Shown: positions 35,285-43,877 of the stretch, in pieces
Layout of the letters: each line of letters opens with the position of its first letter
How positions within the stretch are numbered: the stretch's first letter is position 1
NCBI RefSeq assembly: GCF_026619435.1
Contig: NZ_JAOVZQ010000001.1
Span: 255,501-319,500, forward strand
Direction: 5' to 3'
Length of the DNA stretch: 64,000 bases
Source: Hoeflea ulvae
GTDB taxonomy: Bacteria > Pseudomonadota > Alphaproteobacteria > Rhizobiales > Rhizobiaceae
Notes under the pieces: model-generated
Told to the model about the DNA's origin: nothing
Seen by the model: only the letters and a program-made list of their open reading frames with translations
Database searches by the model: none
Translations under genes and position numbers: made by a program

Positions 35285-37870
35285 TCAAAGTTCCCGCAAA
35301 ACCGGTGCGGCCTTTTGTCCGAGCACCCGCCAGGTGCCCAGCAATCCGATGCCCACAGTCAGGATCAGGGCCCCGACAAGTGTCGCCAGCGCGATGTCGG
35401 GCATGAATGTCGAGGGCAGGGTCATGATCTGGCTGACCACGAACCAGGCCGCGACAGCGCCGAAGCCGAGCGCGAAAATCGCCGTCGCCAGTCCCAGCAG
35501 GCCATATTCATAGACATAGGCGCGGATCAGCGTCGCCCGCGTCGCTCCCAGCGTCTTGAGCACCACGGCGTCATGAATGCGCGAGCGGTTGCCGGCAGCC
35601 AGCGCCCCGGCCAGCACCAGAACCGAGGCCACAAGCGCCACCAGTGCTGCGGCACGGATGGCGATGCCGATCTGGCCGACCAGCTGGTTGGCCAGCTCCA
35701 GCGCATCCTTGACCCTGACACTGGTGATCGTCGGATAGGCCTGGGTGACATTGCGCAGGATCTCGCCCTCGAGCGCCGCGTCGGCGTCCGGATCGGACAG
35801 GGTCGCCATCCAGGAATGCGGCGCCCCGGCGAAGGTGTTGGGCGAGAATACCATGACGAAATTGATCGACAGTGATTCCCATTCCACCTCGCGCAGATTG
35901 GCGATTTTCGCCGTGATCGAGCGTCCGAGCACCGAGACGGTGATGCTGTCGCCGACATCGAGGCCGATTTCGCGGGCTTCCTCGGCGGAAAACGACACCA
36001 GCGGTTCGCCTTCATAATCCGGCGCCCACCAACTACCTGCGTCGAGTTTCGAATTTTCCGGAAGATTCTTGGCATAGGTGACGCCGCGATCGCCGCGCAG
36101 CACCCAGCGCGCCTCGGCCGGCACATTCTGCTCATTGACCTCTTCGCCCTTGAGCTGGGTGATCCGGCCGCGCAGCATCGGCACCTTGATGATCTTGCCG
36201 CCCGGCGCCAGATCGGTGACGACCTTCTCGAACCCGTCGATCTCGTTCGACTGGATGTCGACAAAGAAGAAATTCGGCGCCCGCTCCGGCAGGTTGCCCG
36301 AGAGTTCACGGCGAAGATTGGTGTCGATCAGCGCCAGCGTCACCAGCAGCGCCAGGCCCAGCCCGAGCGAGAGCACCACCGAAGGGGTCAGCGCGCCGGG
36401 GCGGTGGATATTGCCGATCGCCAACCGCAAGGGCGTCGAGCGCACCGTCGGCCAGCGCCCGGCGATCGCCTGCACGCCGTAGCCCACCAGCCGCAGCACC
36501 ACGAAGGCGGCGATCACGGCGGCGACAAAGACCATGGCGATGCGGCGGTCATCGGCAAACCAGATCGCGGCCGCACCCAGCGCCGCCAGCGTGACGCCCG
36601 CGGTCAGCAGATAGGGCCAGCGCGGCAGGCCGCCGGTTTCCAGCCCCTGCTGGCGAAACAGGGCCGTGGCCGGCACTTCACCGGCGCGGCCGAGCGGCAG
36701 CACCGCAAAGGCGAACGCCGTCACCAGTCCGAATCCGGCGGCAATGGCCAGCGACACCGGATAGACCGAGGCTTCCACCGCAATCGGGATCACGCCCGCC
36801 AGTGCGCCGGCGGCAACAAACGGGGTCGCGACACCGAACAGCAGCCCCAGAAACACCCCGAAACCGGCGATCAGCATCACCTGGATGAGATAGATCGCCA
36901 CCACCAGCCGCGCCGGGGCGCCGACGCATTTGAGCGTGGCGATGACGCCGCGCTTGCCGTCGAGCCAGGCGCGCACCGAATTGGCAATGCCGACGCCGCC
37001 GACGATCAGCGCGGTCAGCCCGACCAGAGTGAGGAATTGCGAAAACCGCTCGATATTGCGGGTCAGCGACGGGGCCGCGTTCTGGCTGGTTCGGATCTGC
37101 CATCCGGCATCGGGAAAGCGTTGCGTGGCCTCTTCGCGCAGGTCCGAAAGTTCCGCGGCTGAGGCCTGGCCGTCAAGCCGCACCCGGTAGCTGAACTCGA
37201 CCAGGCTTCCAGGCCGCACAAGGCCTGCCTGTTCCAGCGCGTCGCGCGACATCATCAGCCGCGGCGCAAAACCGAATCCCTCCGACAAGGCATCAGGTTC
37301 CGTGGCGATGACGCTGCGGATCTGCAGGCTGGCCTGGCCGACGAGCACCGTGTCGCCGACGTCGAGGCCGAGGCGATCGAGCAGGATCTGTGCGACCGCC
37401 GCGCCATAGACGCCATCCTCGGCACCAAAGGCGGCCTCGATCGGCATGGCCGGCACGGTCTCGAAGGCGCCATAGAGCGGGTAGGCCTCGTCGACCGCGC
37501 GCAGTTCGACCAGCGACTGGTCGGAGCCGTCGGTCTTGCGCGCCATGGTGCGCATGTTGACGCCGTCCGATACCGTGCCGAGCCCGTTGATATAGTCCCG
37601 TTCCGCGTCACCGATGTCGCGATTGTCGATTTCGAAGCGGATGTCGCCTCCCAGAATGGTCTTGCCTTCCGACGCGATCGAGCCGGTCATCATCTGCGAC
37701 ACCGAATTGACCCCGGCAATCGCCCCGGTGCCCAGCGCCACGCAGGCGAGAAAGATGTAGAAACCGGACAGGCCGCCGCGCAATTCGCGCAGCGCCAGAC
37801 GGGCGGCAAGCCCCAGCCGCAACCGGTTTGCCCCGGCTTGCGCGCCGGCGGGTGAAGCAGGCGCGGCCAT
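35285..37870 (-). CDS. ybbP: FtsX-like ABC transporter permease (YbbP type)
   Basis: An 861-aa inner-membrane protein with ten predicted helices and two FtsX-like domains (LTLVGLTALIVGGVGIANSV near 275 and a second copy near 740). Large periplasmic loops lie between. It pairs with the ATPase at 37870 (one-base overlap). The unit is divergent from the TesA-like esterase at 38662, the conserved ybbA-ybbP/tesA arrangement. The transported lipid or protein is unknown. Confidence 0.88.
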   Translation of the reverse strand: MAAPASPAGAQAGANRLRLGLAARLALRELRGGLSGFYIFLACVALGTGAIAGVNSVSQMMTGSIASEGKTILGGDIRFEIDNRDIGDAERDYINGLGTVSDGVNMRTMARKTDGSDQSLVELRAVDEAYPLYGAFETVPAMPIEAAFGAEDGVYGAAVAQILLDRLGLDVGDTVLVGQASLQIRSVIATEPDALSEGFGFAPRLMMSRDALEQAGLVRPGSLVEFSYRVRLDGQASAAELSDLREEATQRFPDAGWQIRTSQNAAPSLTRNIERFSQFLTLVGLTALIVGGVGIANSVRAWLDGKRGVIATLKCVGAPARLVVAIYLIQVMLIAGFGVFLGLLFGVATPFVAAGALAGVIPIAVEASVYPVSLAIAAGFGLVTAFAFAVLPLGRAGEVPATALFRQQGLETGGLPRWPYLLTAGVTLAALGAAAIWFADDRRIAMVFVAAVIAAFVVLRLVGYGVQAIAGRWPTVRSTPLRLAIGNIHRPGALTPSVVLSLGLGLALLVTLALIDTNLRRELSGNLPERAPNFFFVDIQSNEIDGFEKVVTDLAPGGKIIKVPMLRGRITQLKGEEVNEQNVPAEARWVLRGDRGVTYAKNLPENSKLDAGSWWAPDYEGEPLVSFSAEEAREIGLDVGDSITVSVLGRSITAKIANLREVEWESLSINFVMVFSPNTFAGAPHSWMATLSDPDADAALEGEILRNVTQAYPTITSVRVKDALELANQLVGQIGIAIRAAALVALVASVLVLAGALAAGNRSRIHDAVVLKTLGATRATLIRAYVYEYGLLGLATAIFALGFGAVAAWFVVSQIMTLPSTFMPDIALATLVGALILTVGIGLLGTWRVLGQKAAPVLREL

Positions 37871-38589
37871 CAGGCCACGACCTTGCTGGAGGCCGGGGCG
37901 GTGTCTGCGTCGACGATCCGGCCCGAACGCACCGCGATCTGCCGGTTGCAGCGTTCGGCCAGGGTCACGTCATGGGTCACCAGCAGCAGCGTCGCGCCGC
38001 GCTCGGACTGCTTGGCAAACAGAAGATCGGTGATCTGCCGTCCGGTCTCGCCATCGAGATTGCCGGTCGGCTCGTCGGCGACGATCAGCGCCGGATTGGG
38101 CGCCAGTGCCCGGGCGATTGCCACGCGCTGCTGTTCACCGCCGGAAAGCTGGCCGGGATAATGAGTGAGCCGGTCGCCGAGACCGACGGCGACCAGTTCT
38201 GCCCGGGCCCGGTCGAAGGCGTCTGACTTGCCGGCCAGCTCCAGCGGAACCGCGACATTTTCCAGCGCCGTCATGTTCGGAATGAGATGGAAAGACTGGA
38301 ACACGATGCCGACCGAACGGCCGCGCACGGCTGCCACCGCATCCTCGCTCAGGCCATGCAGCGCATTGCCTGCGACATGGACCTCGCCGGTGTCGAGCCG
38401 TTCGAGCCCGGCCACCACCATCAAAAGCGTCGACTTGCCCGATCCGGACGGGCCGACGATGCCGACTGATTCGCCCGCGGCGATATCGATGTCGATGCCC
38501 TTGAGCACATGCACCGACGATGCGCCGCTGCCGAGCGTCAGATGGGCCTGCCTGAGTTTGACAATGGGTTCGGCAATGGATTGAGACAC
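37870..38589 (-). CDS. ybbA: ABC transporter ATP-binding protein (YbbA type)
   Basis: A 239-aa LolD/MacB-like ATPase. Walker A GPSGSGKST, signature LSGGEQQRVAIARAL, Walker B ALIVADEPTGNLD and the H loop in LLLVTHDVT are intact. It starts with GTG at 38589; no strong Shine-Dalgarno is seen. It drives the permease YbbP, whose ATG shares one base with its stop. Confidence 0.9.
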   Translation of the reverse strand: MSQSIAEPIVKLRQAHLTLGSGASSVHVLKGIDIDIAAGESVGIVGPSGSGKSTLLMVVAGLERLDTGEVHVAGNALHGLSEDAVAAVRGRSVGIVFQSFHLIPNMTALENVAVPLELAGKSDAFDRARAELVAVGLGDRLTHYPGQLSGGEQQRVAIARALAPNPALIVADEPTGNLDGETGRQITDLLFAKQSERGATLLLVTHDVTLAERCNRQIAVRSGRIVDADTAPASSKVVA

Positions 38590-38661
38590 GGGATGAATAT
38601 CCTATATGAAAGAAACAGGCGGGCGCGAGCCAGTTGATCACGAGCACTTAGGACCCTTGCC

Positions 38662-39324
38662 ATGCGATTTAAAGGTTTGACCCATGCGATTGCCGGATTG
38701 GCGACCGCATTGTTTCTGGCGACGGGCGTGGTTTCCATGCCGGACCGGGCGCTGGCCGACGATCCGCTGAAACTGGTCGGCTTCGGCGACAGCCTGATGG
38801 CGGGCTACCAACTGCAGGGCGAGGAAGGCTTTCCGGCGCAATTGCAGGCGGCCCTGCAGCAGCGCGGCCATGATGTCGAAATCATCGATGCCGGCGTGTC
38901 CGGCGACACCACCTCAGGCGGCCTGGCGCGGCTCGACTGGTCGATTCCCGAGGGCGTGGACGGCGTCATTCTCGAACTCGGCGCCAATGATGCGCTGCGC
39001 GGCCTGCCGCCCGAAACCAGCCGCGAAAACCTCGAGGCGATGATCACCCGGCTCAAGCAACGCGGCATCGCGGTGATGCTGGCCGGCATGCTCGCGCCGC
39101 CCAATCTGGGCACCGAATACGAGGCGGCGTTCAATGCGATCTATCCCGAACTCGCCAGCAAGCACGATGTTTTGCTCTATCCTTTTTTCCTTGACGGCGT
39201 GACCGGCGATCCGGCCCTGCAACTGCCTGACGGCATGCATCCAAATGCCAATGGAATCAGCAAGATGGTGGAAAACATCCTGCCGGTGGCGGAACAGTTT
39301 CTGGCCGAGATCAAGGCGCCGTGA
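38662..39324 (+). CDS. tesA: SGNH-hydrolase: TesA-like arylesterase/lysophospholipase
   Basis: A 220-aa periplasmic hydrolase with a signal peptide (1-32, ending RALA). Block I GFGDSLMAGY has the catalytic serine; GVSGDTTSGG and ELGANDALRGL are blocks II and III, and DGMHPNANG carries the Asp/His. TesA-like enzymes hydrolyse thioesters, arylesters or lysophospholipids. The close divergence from ybbAP suggests a shared envelope-lipid role. Confidence 0.9.
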   Translation: MRFKGLTHAIAGLATALFLATGVVSMPDRALADDPLKLVGFGDSLMAGYQLQGEEGFPAQLQAALQQRGHDVEIIDAGVSGDTTSGGLARLDWSIPEGVDGVILELGANDALRGLPPETSRENLEAMITRLKQRGIAVMLAGMLAPPNLGTEYEAAFNAIYPELASKHDVLLYPFFLDGVTGDPALQLPDGMHPNANGISKMVENILPVAEQFLAEIKAP

Positions 39325-39419
39325 ACGGGCTTTCTGGCCAAAACCCGAAATCTAGTGGCTTGCCCTGAGCGCCGTGTCATGATTCGCTGAGCCTATCCGA
39401 CGATTCGGGGAAAACAGCG

Positions 39420-40010
39420 ATGCCAAGGCTTTTTACCGCTCTCGAGATTCCGCGCGATGCAGCCCTGTCGCTGTCCCTGCTGCGCGGCGGCCTGCCCGGC
39501 GCCCGCTGGATGGATGTCGACAATTACCACATCACTTTGCGCTTTATCGGCGATGTCGACGGGCCGACGGCCGATGAGCTGATCAGCGCCTTCGACCGGA
39601 TCGACCGGGACTCTTTCTCCCTGTCGCTGTCGGGCATGGGGTCCTTCGGCTCGAAGCGGCCGCATTCGATCTGGGCCGGCGTCTCTCCCTCGCAGGAGCT
39701 CAAGGCGCTGCAGGCCGAAATCGAGCGAATCTGCCAGCGCCACGGACTGCCGCCCGATCCGCGCCGCTTCGCCCCGCATGTCTCGCTTGCGCGGCTGCGC
39801 AATCCGCGGCTGGGCGATGTAGTCGAATATCTCGGTGCACGCGGCAATTTCCGCACCATGCCCTTTGATGTCGGGCGCTTCGTGGTGATGTCGTCGCGTG
39901 ATTCGGTCGGCGGCGGTCCCTATATCATCGAGGAAGCCTATCCGCTGGGATGGCGCAGTTCCTTGCCGAGCCTGGAGACCAGCGCGCTGCAGCCCTCCAG
40001 CAACAGCTGA
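39420..40010 (+). CDS. thpR: RNA 2',3'-cyclic phosphodiesterase ThpR
   Basis: A 196-aa member of the 2H phosphoesterase family. The two catalytic HxTx motifs are HITL (His37) and HVSL (His120). It opens RNA 2',3'-cyclic phosphates to 2'-phosphates. Its last 73 bp overlap the 3' end of the phosphatase gene on the other strand, an unusually long convergent overlap. Confidence 0.9.
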   Translation: MPRLFTALEIPRDAALSLSLLRGGLPGARWMDVDNYHITLRFIGDVDGPTADELISAFDRIDRDSFSLSLSGMGSFGSKRPHSIWAGVSPSQELKALQAEIERICQRHGLPPDPRRFAPHVSLARLRNPRLGDVVEYLGARGNFRTMPFDVGRFVVMSSRDSVGGGPYIIEEAYPLGWRSSLPSLETSALQPSSNS

Positions 40011-40456
40011 TAGACATCCTCGAAACCGCTGGCGCCGCCATGATAGGGATCGGGTATATCGGCCCGGCCTGACAGCGTGTGCTCGAGAAACAGGGCAATC
40101 CTGTCTCGCCGCGCGGCAGGCGCGCGAGCCCGCAAACCGGCCTCATTGGAGCGATCCATCGCCAGGATCAGGTCGAAGCGGTCAAAATCCTCGGCCACCA
40201 CGGTCCGCGCCCGCTGCGCGGAGATGTCGATGCCGTGGGCCGCAGCCGTGACGATTGAACGCGGATCGGGCGCGTCACCCTGGTGCCAATTGCCGGTTCC
40301 GGCCGAATCGATGCGCACATGCTCCGCAAGTCCCGCCTCCGTCAGCCCCTTGCGCAGGATGCCTTCGGCCAGGGGCGAGCGGCAGATATTGCCCATGCAG
40401 ACGAAAAGAACCGAGATCGAGGCCTTTTTTCCGCCATCGGTTACGTTAGGTTGCAT
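39938..40456 (-). CDS. Low-molecular-weight protein-tyrosine phosphatase
   Basis: A 172-aa phosphatase. The P-loop is CMGNICRS with nucleophile Cys20 and Arg26; the general acid is in DIPDPYHGG. The stop lies inside thpR on the opposite strand, so both C-termini are coded by the same DNA. A slightly longer N-terminus (18 residues) precedes the core. Substrate unknown; some relatives act on exopolysaccharide kinases, but none is nearby. Confidence 0.9.
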   Translation of the reverse strand: MQPNVTDGGKKASISVLFVCMGNICRSPLAEGILRKGLTEAGLAEHVRIDSAGTGNWHQGDAPDPRSIVTAAAHGIDISAQRARTVVAEDFDRFDLILAMDRSNEAGLRARAPAARRDRIALFLEHTLSGRADIPDPYHGGASGFEDVYQLLLEGCSALVSRLGKELRHPSG

Positions 40457-40489
40457 GATGAAATCGCCCTTTCAATTCCGGAGACCGCC

Positions 40490-40795
40490 ATGAAGCGCCA
40501 GAAATTCGATAGCACAGCCATTTCCGAAAAGCTTGCCACGGTTTCCTCCTGGGAGATCGACGCCGGCGAAACCGCGCTGAGCAAGACCTTCAAATTCGTC
40601 GATTTCAGCGAGGCCTTCGGCTTCATGGCGCGCGCCGCGCTGGTGGCCGAGAAACTCGATCATCACCCCGAATGGAAGAATGTCTACCGCACTGTCGAGG
40701 TGCGGCTGACCACCCATGATGCCGGCGGCCTGACCGGGCTGGATTTCGAACTGGCCATCGCCATGGACCGCATTGTCGGCAGCTCCGGCCATTAG
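40490..40795 (+). CDS. phhB: Pterin-4a-carbinolamine dehydratase
   Basis: A 101-aa enzyme that dehydrates 4a-hydroxy-tetrahydropterins. The family motif is [12 protein letters not shown], with the active-site His pair, followed by [13 protein letters not shown] 40490 gives the family length; upstream in-frame sequence is antisense to the phosphatase gene. No phenylalanine hydroxylase gene is in view. Confidence 0.92.
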   Translation: MKRQKFDSTAISEKLATVSSWEIDAGETALSKTFKFVDFSEAFGFMARAALVAEKLDHHPEWKNVYRTVEVRLTTHDAGGLTGLDFELAIAMDRIVGSSGH

Positions 40796-40870
40796 GCTGC
40801 CGGTCAGTTACTATTGAAGCAGGCCGGGCAGATCGCCATATAAAGCGGGATGGAACACGGAGGACACAGC

Positions 40871-41266
40871 ATGACCACTCTGGAAGGCGAAATCCTCGAG
40901 CCGGGTCACAAGACCGGTGATACCGGCGCCGGTGCGGATGAAAACTCGGTCAAGGCCGGGTTCTGGCGCACCTTTCGCAAGGCTGCCGGACAGATCCCCT
41001 TTGCCGAAGATGTGGTGGCCTCCTATTATTGCGCGCTCGACCCGCAGACGCCGGGCAAGTCCAAGGCGGTTCTGATCGGCGCGCTGGCCTATTTCGTCAT
41101 GCCGATGGATGCGATTCCCGATATTCTGGCCTTTGTCGGCTTTTCAGATGACATTGCGGTGCTGTCGCTTGCCATTGCCACCGTGCGCGCGAACCTGACC
41201 GAGGCGCACCGCATCGCGGCCCGCAAATCACTGAAGAACCTTGCGGCCGACAAGAAGCCTGACTGA
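40871..41266 (+). CDS. YkvA/DUF1232-family membrane-associated protein
   Basis: A 131-aa protein. The DUF1232 core is ALIGALAYFVMPMDAIPDIL, then FVGFSDDIAVLSLAIATVR. Two short hydrophobic segments suggest membrane association. ATG 40871 follows a GGAGG at about 8 nt, preferred over the start at 40850. Function unknown. It is convergent on the sigma factor. Confidence 0.88.
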   Translation: MTTLEGEILEPGHKTGDTGAGADENSVKAGFWRTFRKAAGQIPFAEDVVASYYCALDPQTPGKSKAVLIGALAYFVMPMDAIPDILAFVGFSDDIAVLSLAIATVRANLTEAHRIAARKSLKNLAADKKPD

Positions 41267-41307
41267 TCGGGACCTTTATACACTGACGGCGTGAGTCGGC
41301 GTGGCCC

Positions 41308-41883
41308 TCAATGCAGCGTCATGTCGCCATCATCCTGTTCAAGTGTCCGGCGCAGCCGCGAAAAGGCCAGACGGATGCGGGACTTGACCGTGCCCAGCGG
41401 CAGGCCGGTGTCATCGGCAATCTGGCTGTGCGATTTTCCCAGGAAAAACGCCTCGCGGACCAGGATCGCCTGTTCATCGGGCAGATCAAGCATCGCCTTG
41501 CGCACCCGCTCGTCGCGCTGCTCGGCGTCGAGCGCATCGTCGGCGGCCTCGGGTTGCGACGGCTGCAATGCCGGATCGTCCGGATCAAGCAGGCCGGACT
41601 TGTCCCGCCGCAGCGCATCGATGCGGCGATTGCGCGCCACCCGGAACAGCCAGGTGGCAAGCGAGGACTTGACCGGATCGAACAGCGCCGCCTTGTGCCA
41701 CAGGACGATCATCACCTCCTGGGTGATTTCCTCGGCCTGCGAGGCTTCCATGCCGAGCCGGCGCAGATAGGCCTTCAGCCGCGGCGCAAAATAATCGAAC
41801 AGTTCGGCAAAAGCCTTCTGGTCCCGCCTGACGGCGACCGCCTCTGCGAGGCCGGAAAACCGCTGTTTCAACTCGTCGGACAT
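41308..41883 (-). CDS. ECF-type RNA polymerase sigma factor
   Basis: A 191-aa sigma factor with region 2 (LFDYFAPRLKAYLRRLG, AEEITQEVMIVLWHKA, WLFRVARNRRIDALRR) and region 4 (LPDEQAILVREAFFLGKSH, then GLPLGTVKSRIRLAFSRLR). The type resembles RpoE sigma factors usually coupled to a ChrR anti-sigma. No anti-sigma gene follows: the frame ends in Met-Thr-Leu-His and the next gene is convergent. Divergent from ialB. Confidence 0.9.
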   Translation of the reverse strand: MSDELKQRFSGLAEAVAVRRDQKAFAELFDYFAPRLKAYLRRLGMEASQAEEITQEVMIVLWHKAALFDPVKSSLATWLFRVARNRRIDALRRDKSGLLDPDDPALQPSQPEAADDALDAEQRDERVRKAMLDLPDEQAILVREAFFLGKSHSQIADDTGLPLGTVKSRIRLAFSRLRRTLEQDDGDMTLH

Positions 41884-42177
41884 GTAAGCCTGCGGAACCC
41901 CTGTGCATGATGGCGATCACCTGCCATCCCCTTGCCACCATATCAACACGGTCACGGTATTTTACAAAGGTCAAAGTGTTGCCGGATTCAGGTTGTTACA
42001 AACGGTGAGCAAGGGACGCAACGGACCGCACCCGCACCCCATTTGCGAAAATGACGTGGGATATATTGACGGTTTGGTAACCAGGATTAAGTCAAAATGA
42101 ACCAATCACCTCGCAACCAGCGGGAACTTTCAGGACCACGGGTCCGGAGAATTCGACCAAGAACCGGTAGGAAAGCT

Positions 42178-42681
42178 ATGTTTGGGAAGACAATCGCAAC
42201 CGCAGTGACGGCGCTATTCGTTTTGACCGCCGCCGCCGCCGCGCAATCACCCACCAGAATCAAGCAGTTTGATGCCTGGGGAGCCTATTCGTACGATTCG
42301 GCAGGCGGCAAGGTCTGCTATGTCCTGTCCTTGCCGATCAGCTCCGCGCCATCCAATGTCGACCATGGCGACATGTTCTTCCTGGTCTCGCAGCGGCCGG
42401 GCCAGAATGTCAGCTATGAGCCGCATGCTATGATGGGCTATCCGCTGCAGGAATCGTCGAAGGTCACCGTCAATGTCGATGGGCGCGACTTCACCCTGTT
42501 TACACGCGGCAATTCGGCATGGGTGGAAAACGCCGCCCAGGAACCACAGCTTGTGGCGGCGATGAAGGCGGGCACGGCCATGACGGTCAAGGCCGTGTCG
42601 CGGCGCGGCACCAACACCTCCTACAGCTATTCGCTCAAGGGCGTGACCGCTGCACTCGACCAGATCGCAAGCTGCAAGTAA
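42178..42681 (+). CDS. ialB: Invasion-associated locus B (IalB)-family exported protein
   Basis: A 167-aa exported protein with signal peptide 1-22 (LTAAAAA). The IalB pattern is seen: FDAWGAYSYDSAGGKVCYVL, GDMFFLVSQRPGQN and MGYPLQESSKVTVNVDGRD. First described in Bartonella but found in many free-living alphaproteobacteria; it is a periplasmic protein and does not imply pathogenicity. AGGAAAG precedes ATG 42178, and a terminator follows. Confidence 0.88.
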   Translation: MFGKTIATAVTALFVLTAAAAAQSPTRIKQFDAWGAYSYDSAGGKVCYVLSLPISSAPSNVDHGDMFFLVSQRPGQNVSYEPHAMMGYPLQESSKVTVNVDGRDFTLFTRGNSAWVENAAQEPQLVAAMKAGTAMTVKAVSRRGTNTSYSYSLKGVTAALDQIASCK

Positions 42682-42709
42682 TTTCGCGCAGCCAGACGAC
42701 GACATTCAG

Positions 42710-42736
42710 GAAGGCCGGGCAACCGGCCTTCTTGCA
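42710..42736 (+). terminator. Intrinsic terminator of ialB
   Basis: Perfect 9-bp stem GAAGGCCGG / CCGGCCTTC with a four-base loop, followed by TTGCATT. The T-run is short, so its strength may be moderate. It lies 29 bp beyond the stop. Confidence 0.75.
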
Positions 42737-42774
42737 TTGAGCCCCGACAGCAATGCGACGCGCCGCTCCGTGGC

Positions 42775-43479
42775 TCAGACCGGGTTGGCAGGCAGCGCCG
42801 CAGCCGCTTCCCAGCGGTTGAGATCCGGCCACATTGCCCGGAGCACATCGCCCTGCCCGGCAAAACCGTCTTCCAGAACCTCACAGCCATAGATCCGGTC
42901 GGTGCGAAAATGCCGGAATCCCGCGCGCAATTCGCACCAGCACGCCAGCATGACGCATTCCAGGTGATAGACCAGCGCCAGCGGCCGCACAGTACGCACC
43001 GTCTGGCAGCGCTGTTCGTCCTGATAGGTCAGTTCCAGCTTGCGTTCGTTGCGAATCGCATCGCGCAGCATCGACACCGACACGCATCCCTTGTCCGGGT
43101 CATCCGGCGGCGCGCCCCAGGGCGCCACCCGAAGCCAGTCGGCAGGACCATGCAGCGCATCGATCTTTTCATGGATCCGGCCGGCAGCACGCAACAGCGC
43201 GCTGTCGCCGGTGCGCGACAACAGCGCCAGCCCGACCCGCAGCGCCTCGACCTCCTCGAGATCGAAATTGAGCGGCGGCAGGTCATAGCCGCGGCGCATC
43301 ACATAGCCGATGCCCGGCTCGCCCTCGATCGGCGTGCTCATCATCTGCAGCGCGGAAATGTCGCGATAGATGGTCCGCACCGAGACTTCCAGTTTCTGCG
43401 CCAGCGCCTCCGCCGTCATCGGACGGGTGGCCGAGCGCAGGATCTGGATGATTTCGAACAGGCGGTTTGAACGGTGCAT
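42775..43479 (-). CDS. YafY/WYL-domain transcriptional regulator
   Basis: A 234-aa regulator: HTH_11 domain at 1-58 (MHRSNRLFEIIQILRSATRP, then KLEVSVRTIYRDISAL) and a C-terminal WYL-like domain (KLELTYQDEQ, RPLALVYHLECVMLACWCEL). ATG 43479 is preferred to a start at 43494. WYL domains sense ligands, possibly nucleic-acid fragments. A dyad operator lies between it and the divergent small gene. The target genes are unknown. Confidence 0.88.
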   Translation of the reverse strand: MHRSNRLFEIIQILRSATRPMTAEALAQKLEVSVRTIYRDISALQMMSTPIEGEPGIGYVMRRGYDLPPLNFDLEEVEALRVGLALLSRTGDSALLRAAGRIHEKIDALHGPADWLRVAPWGAPPDDPDKGCVSVSMLRDAIRNERKLELTYQDEQRCQTVRTVRPLALVYHLECVMLACWCELRAGFRHFRTDRIYGCEVLEDGFAGQGDVLRAMWPDLNRWEAAAALPANPV

Positions 43480-43502
43480 CGCATATCCTCGCACAACACT
43501 GC

Positions 43503-43548
43503 TGACACTCTAGCACCTCCCACTGACAACAGGGTGTCAGGAGTGTCA
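43503..43548. promoter_or_regulatory. Probable WYL-regulator operator (nested TGACA/TGTCA dyads)
   Basis: CTGACA-N6-TGTCAG (43523-43540) is a perfect inverted repeat. Outside it, TGACACTC (43503-43510) and GAGTGTCA (43541-43548) form a second perfect pair. The four half-sites sit between the divergent regulator and the small gene at 43585. Such dyads are the usual type for YafY-family repressors. Confidence 0.65.
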
Positions 43549-43584
43549 TGGCAAAAAAGTCCTGCATTCAACAGGACAAGACCC

Positions 43585-43803
43585 ATGAGCTATTATGATC
43601 ACGCAACGATGATGGCCGAAAGACTGGGCCCGTGGGCTGACACGGCGCGGCCGCAACCCACGGCCTTGCAGATCGAAATTCTCAGGCACCAGGAGATGGC
43701 GCGCCCGAGAACCCGCCACACGGCGCCAGGCGTGCTCGGGCGGCTGTGGCAGCAGTTGAAGCGGAGCAAGGCCCCCCGATCCCGGTGCTGTGAGCCGTTG
43801 TGA
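43585..43803 (+). CDS. Small hypothetical protein, divergent from WYL regulator
   Basis: A 72-aa protein from ATG 43585, beginning MSYYDHATMMAERLGPWADT and ending in a basic Arg/Lys-rich tail with two cysteines. No family recognised. AGGAC lies upstream. The position behind the operator dyads suggests regulation by the WYL protein. It is plausible but short, so translation is uncertain. Confidence 0.5.
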   Translation: MSYYDHATMMAERLGPWADTARPQPTALQIEILRHQEMARPRTRHTAPGVLGRLWQQLKRSKAPRSRCCEPL

Positions 43804-43877
43804 TCGGCGCTGATGGTGACGAAGCCGGCAAAACCTGATAAAGCCCGGCTCTAATCCAACAAGAGCACCATCTTCCG

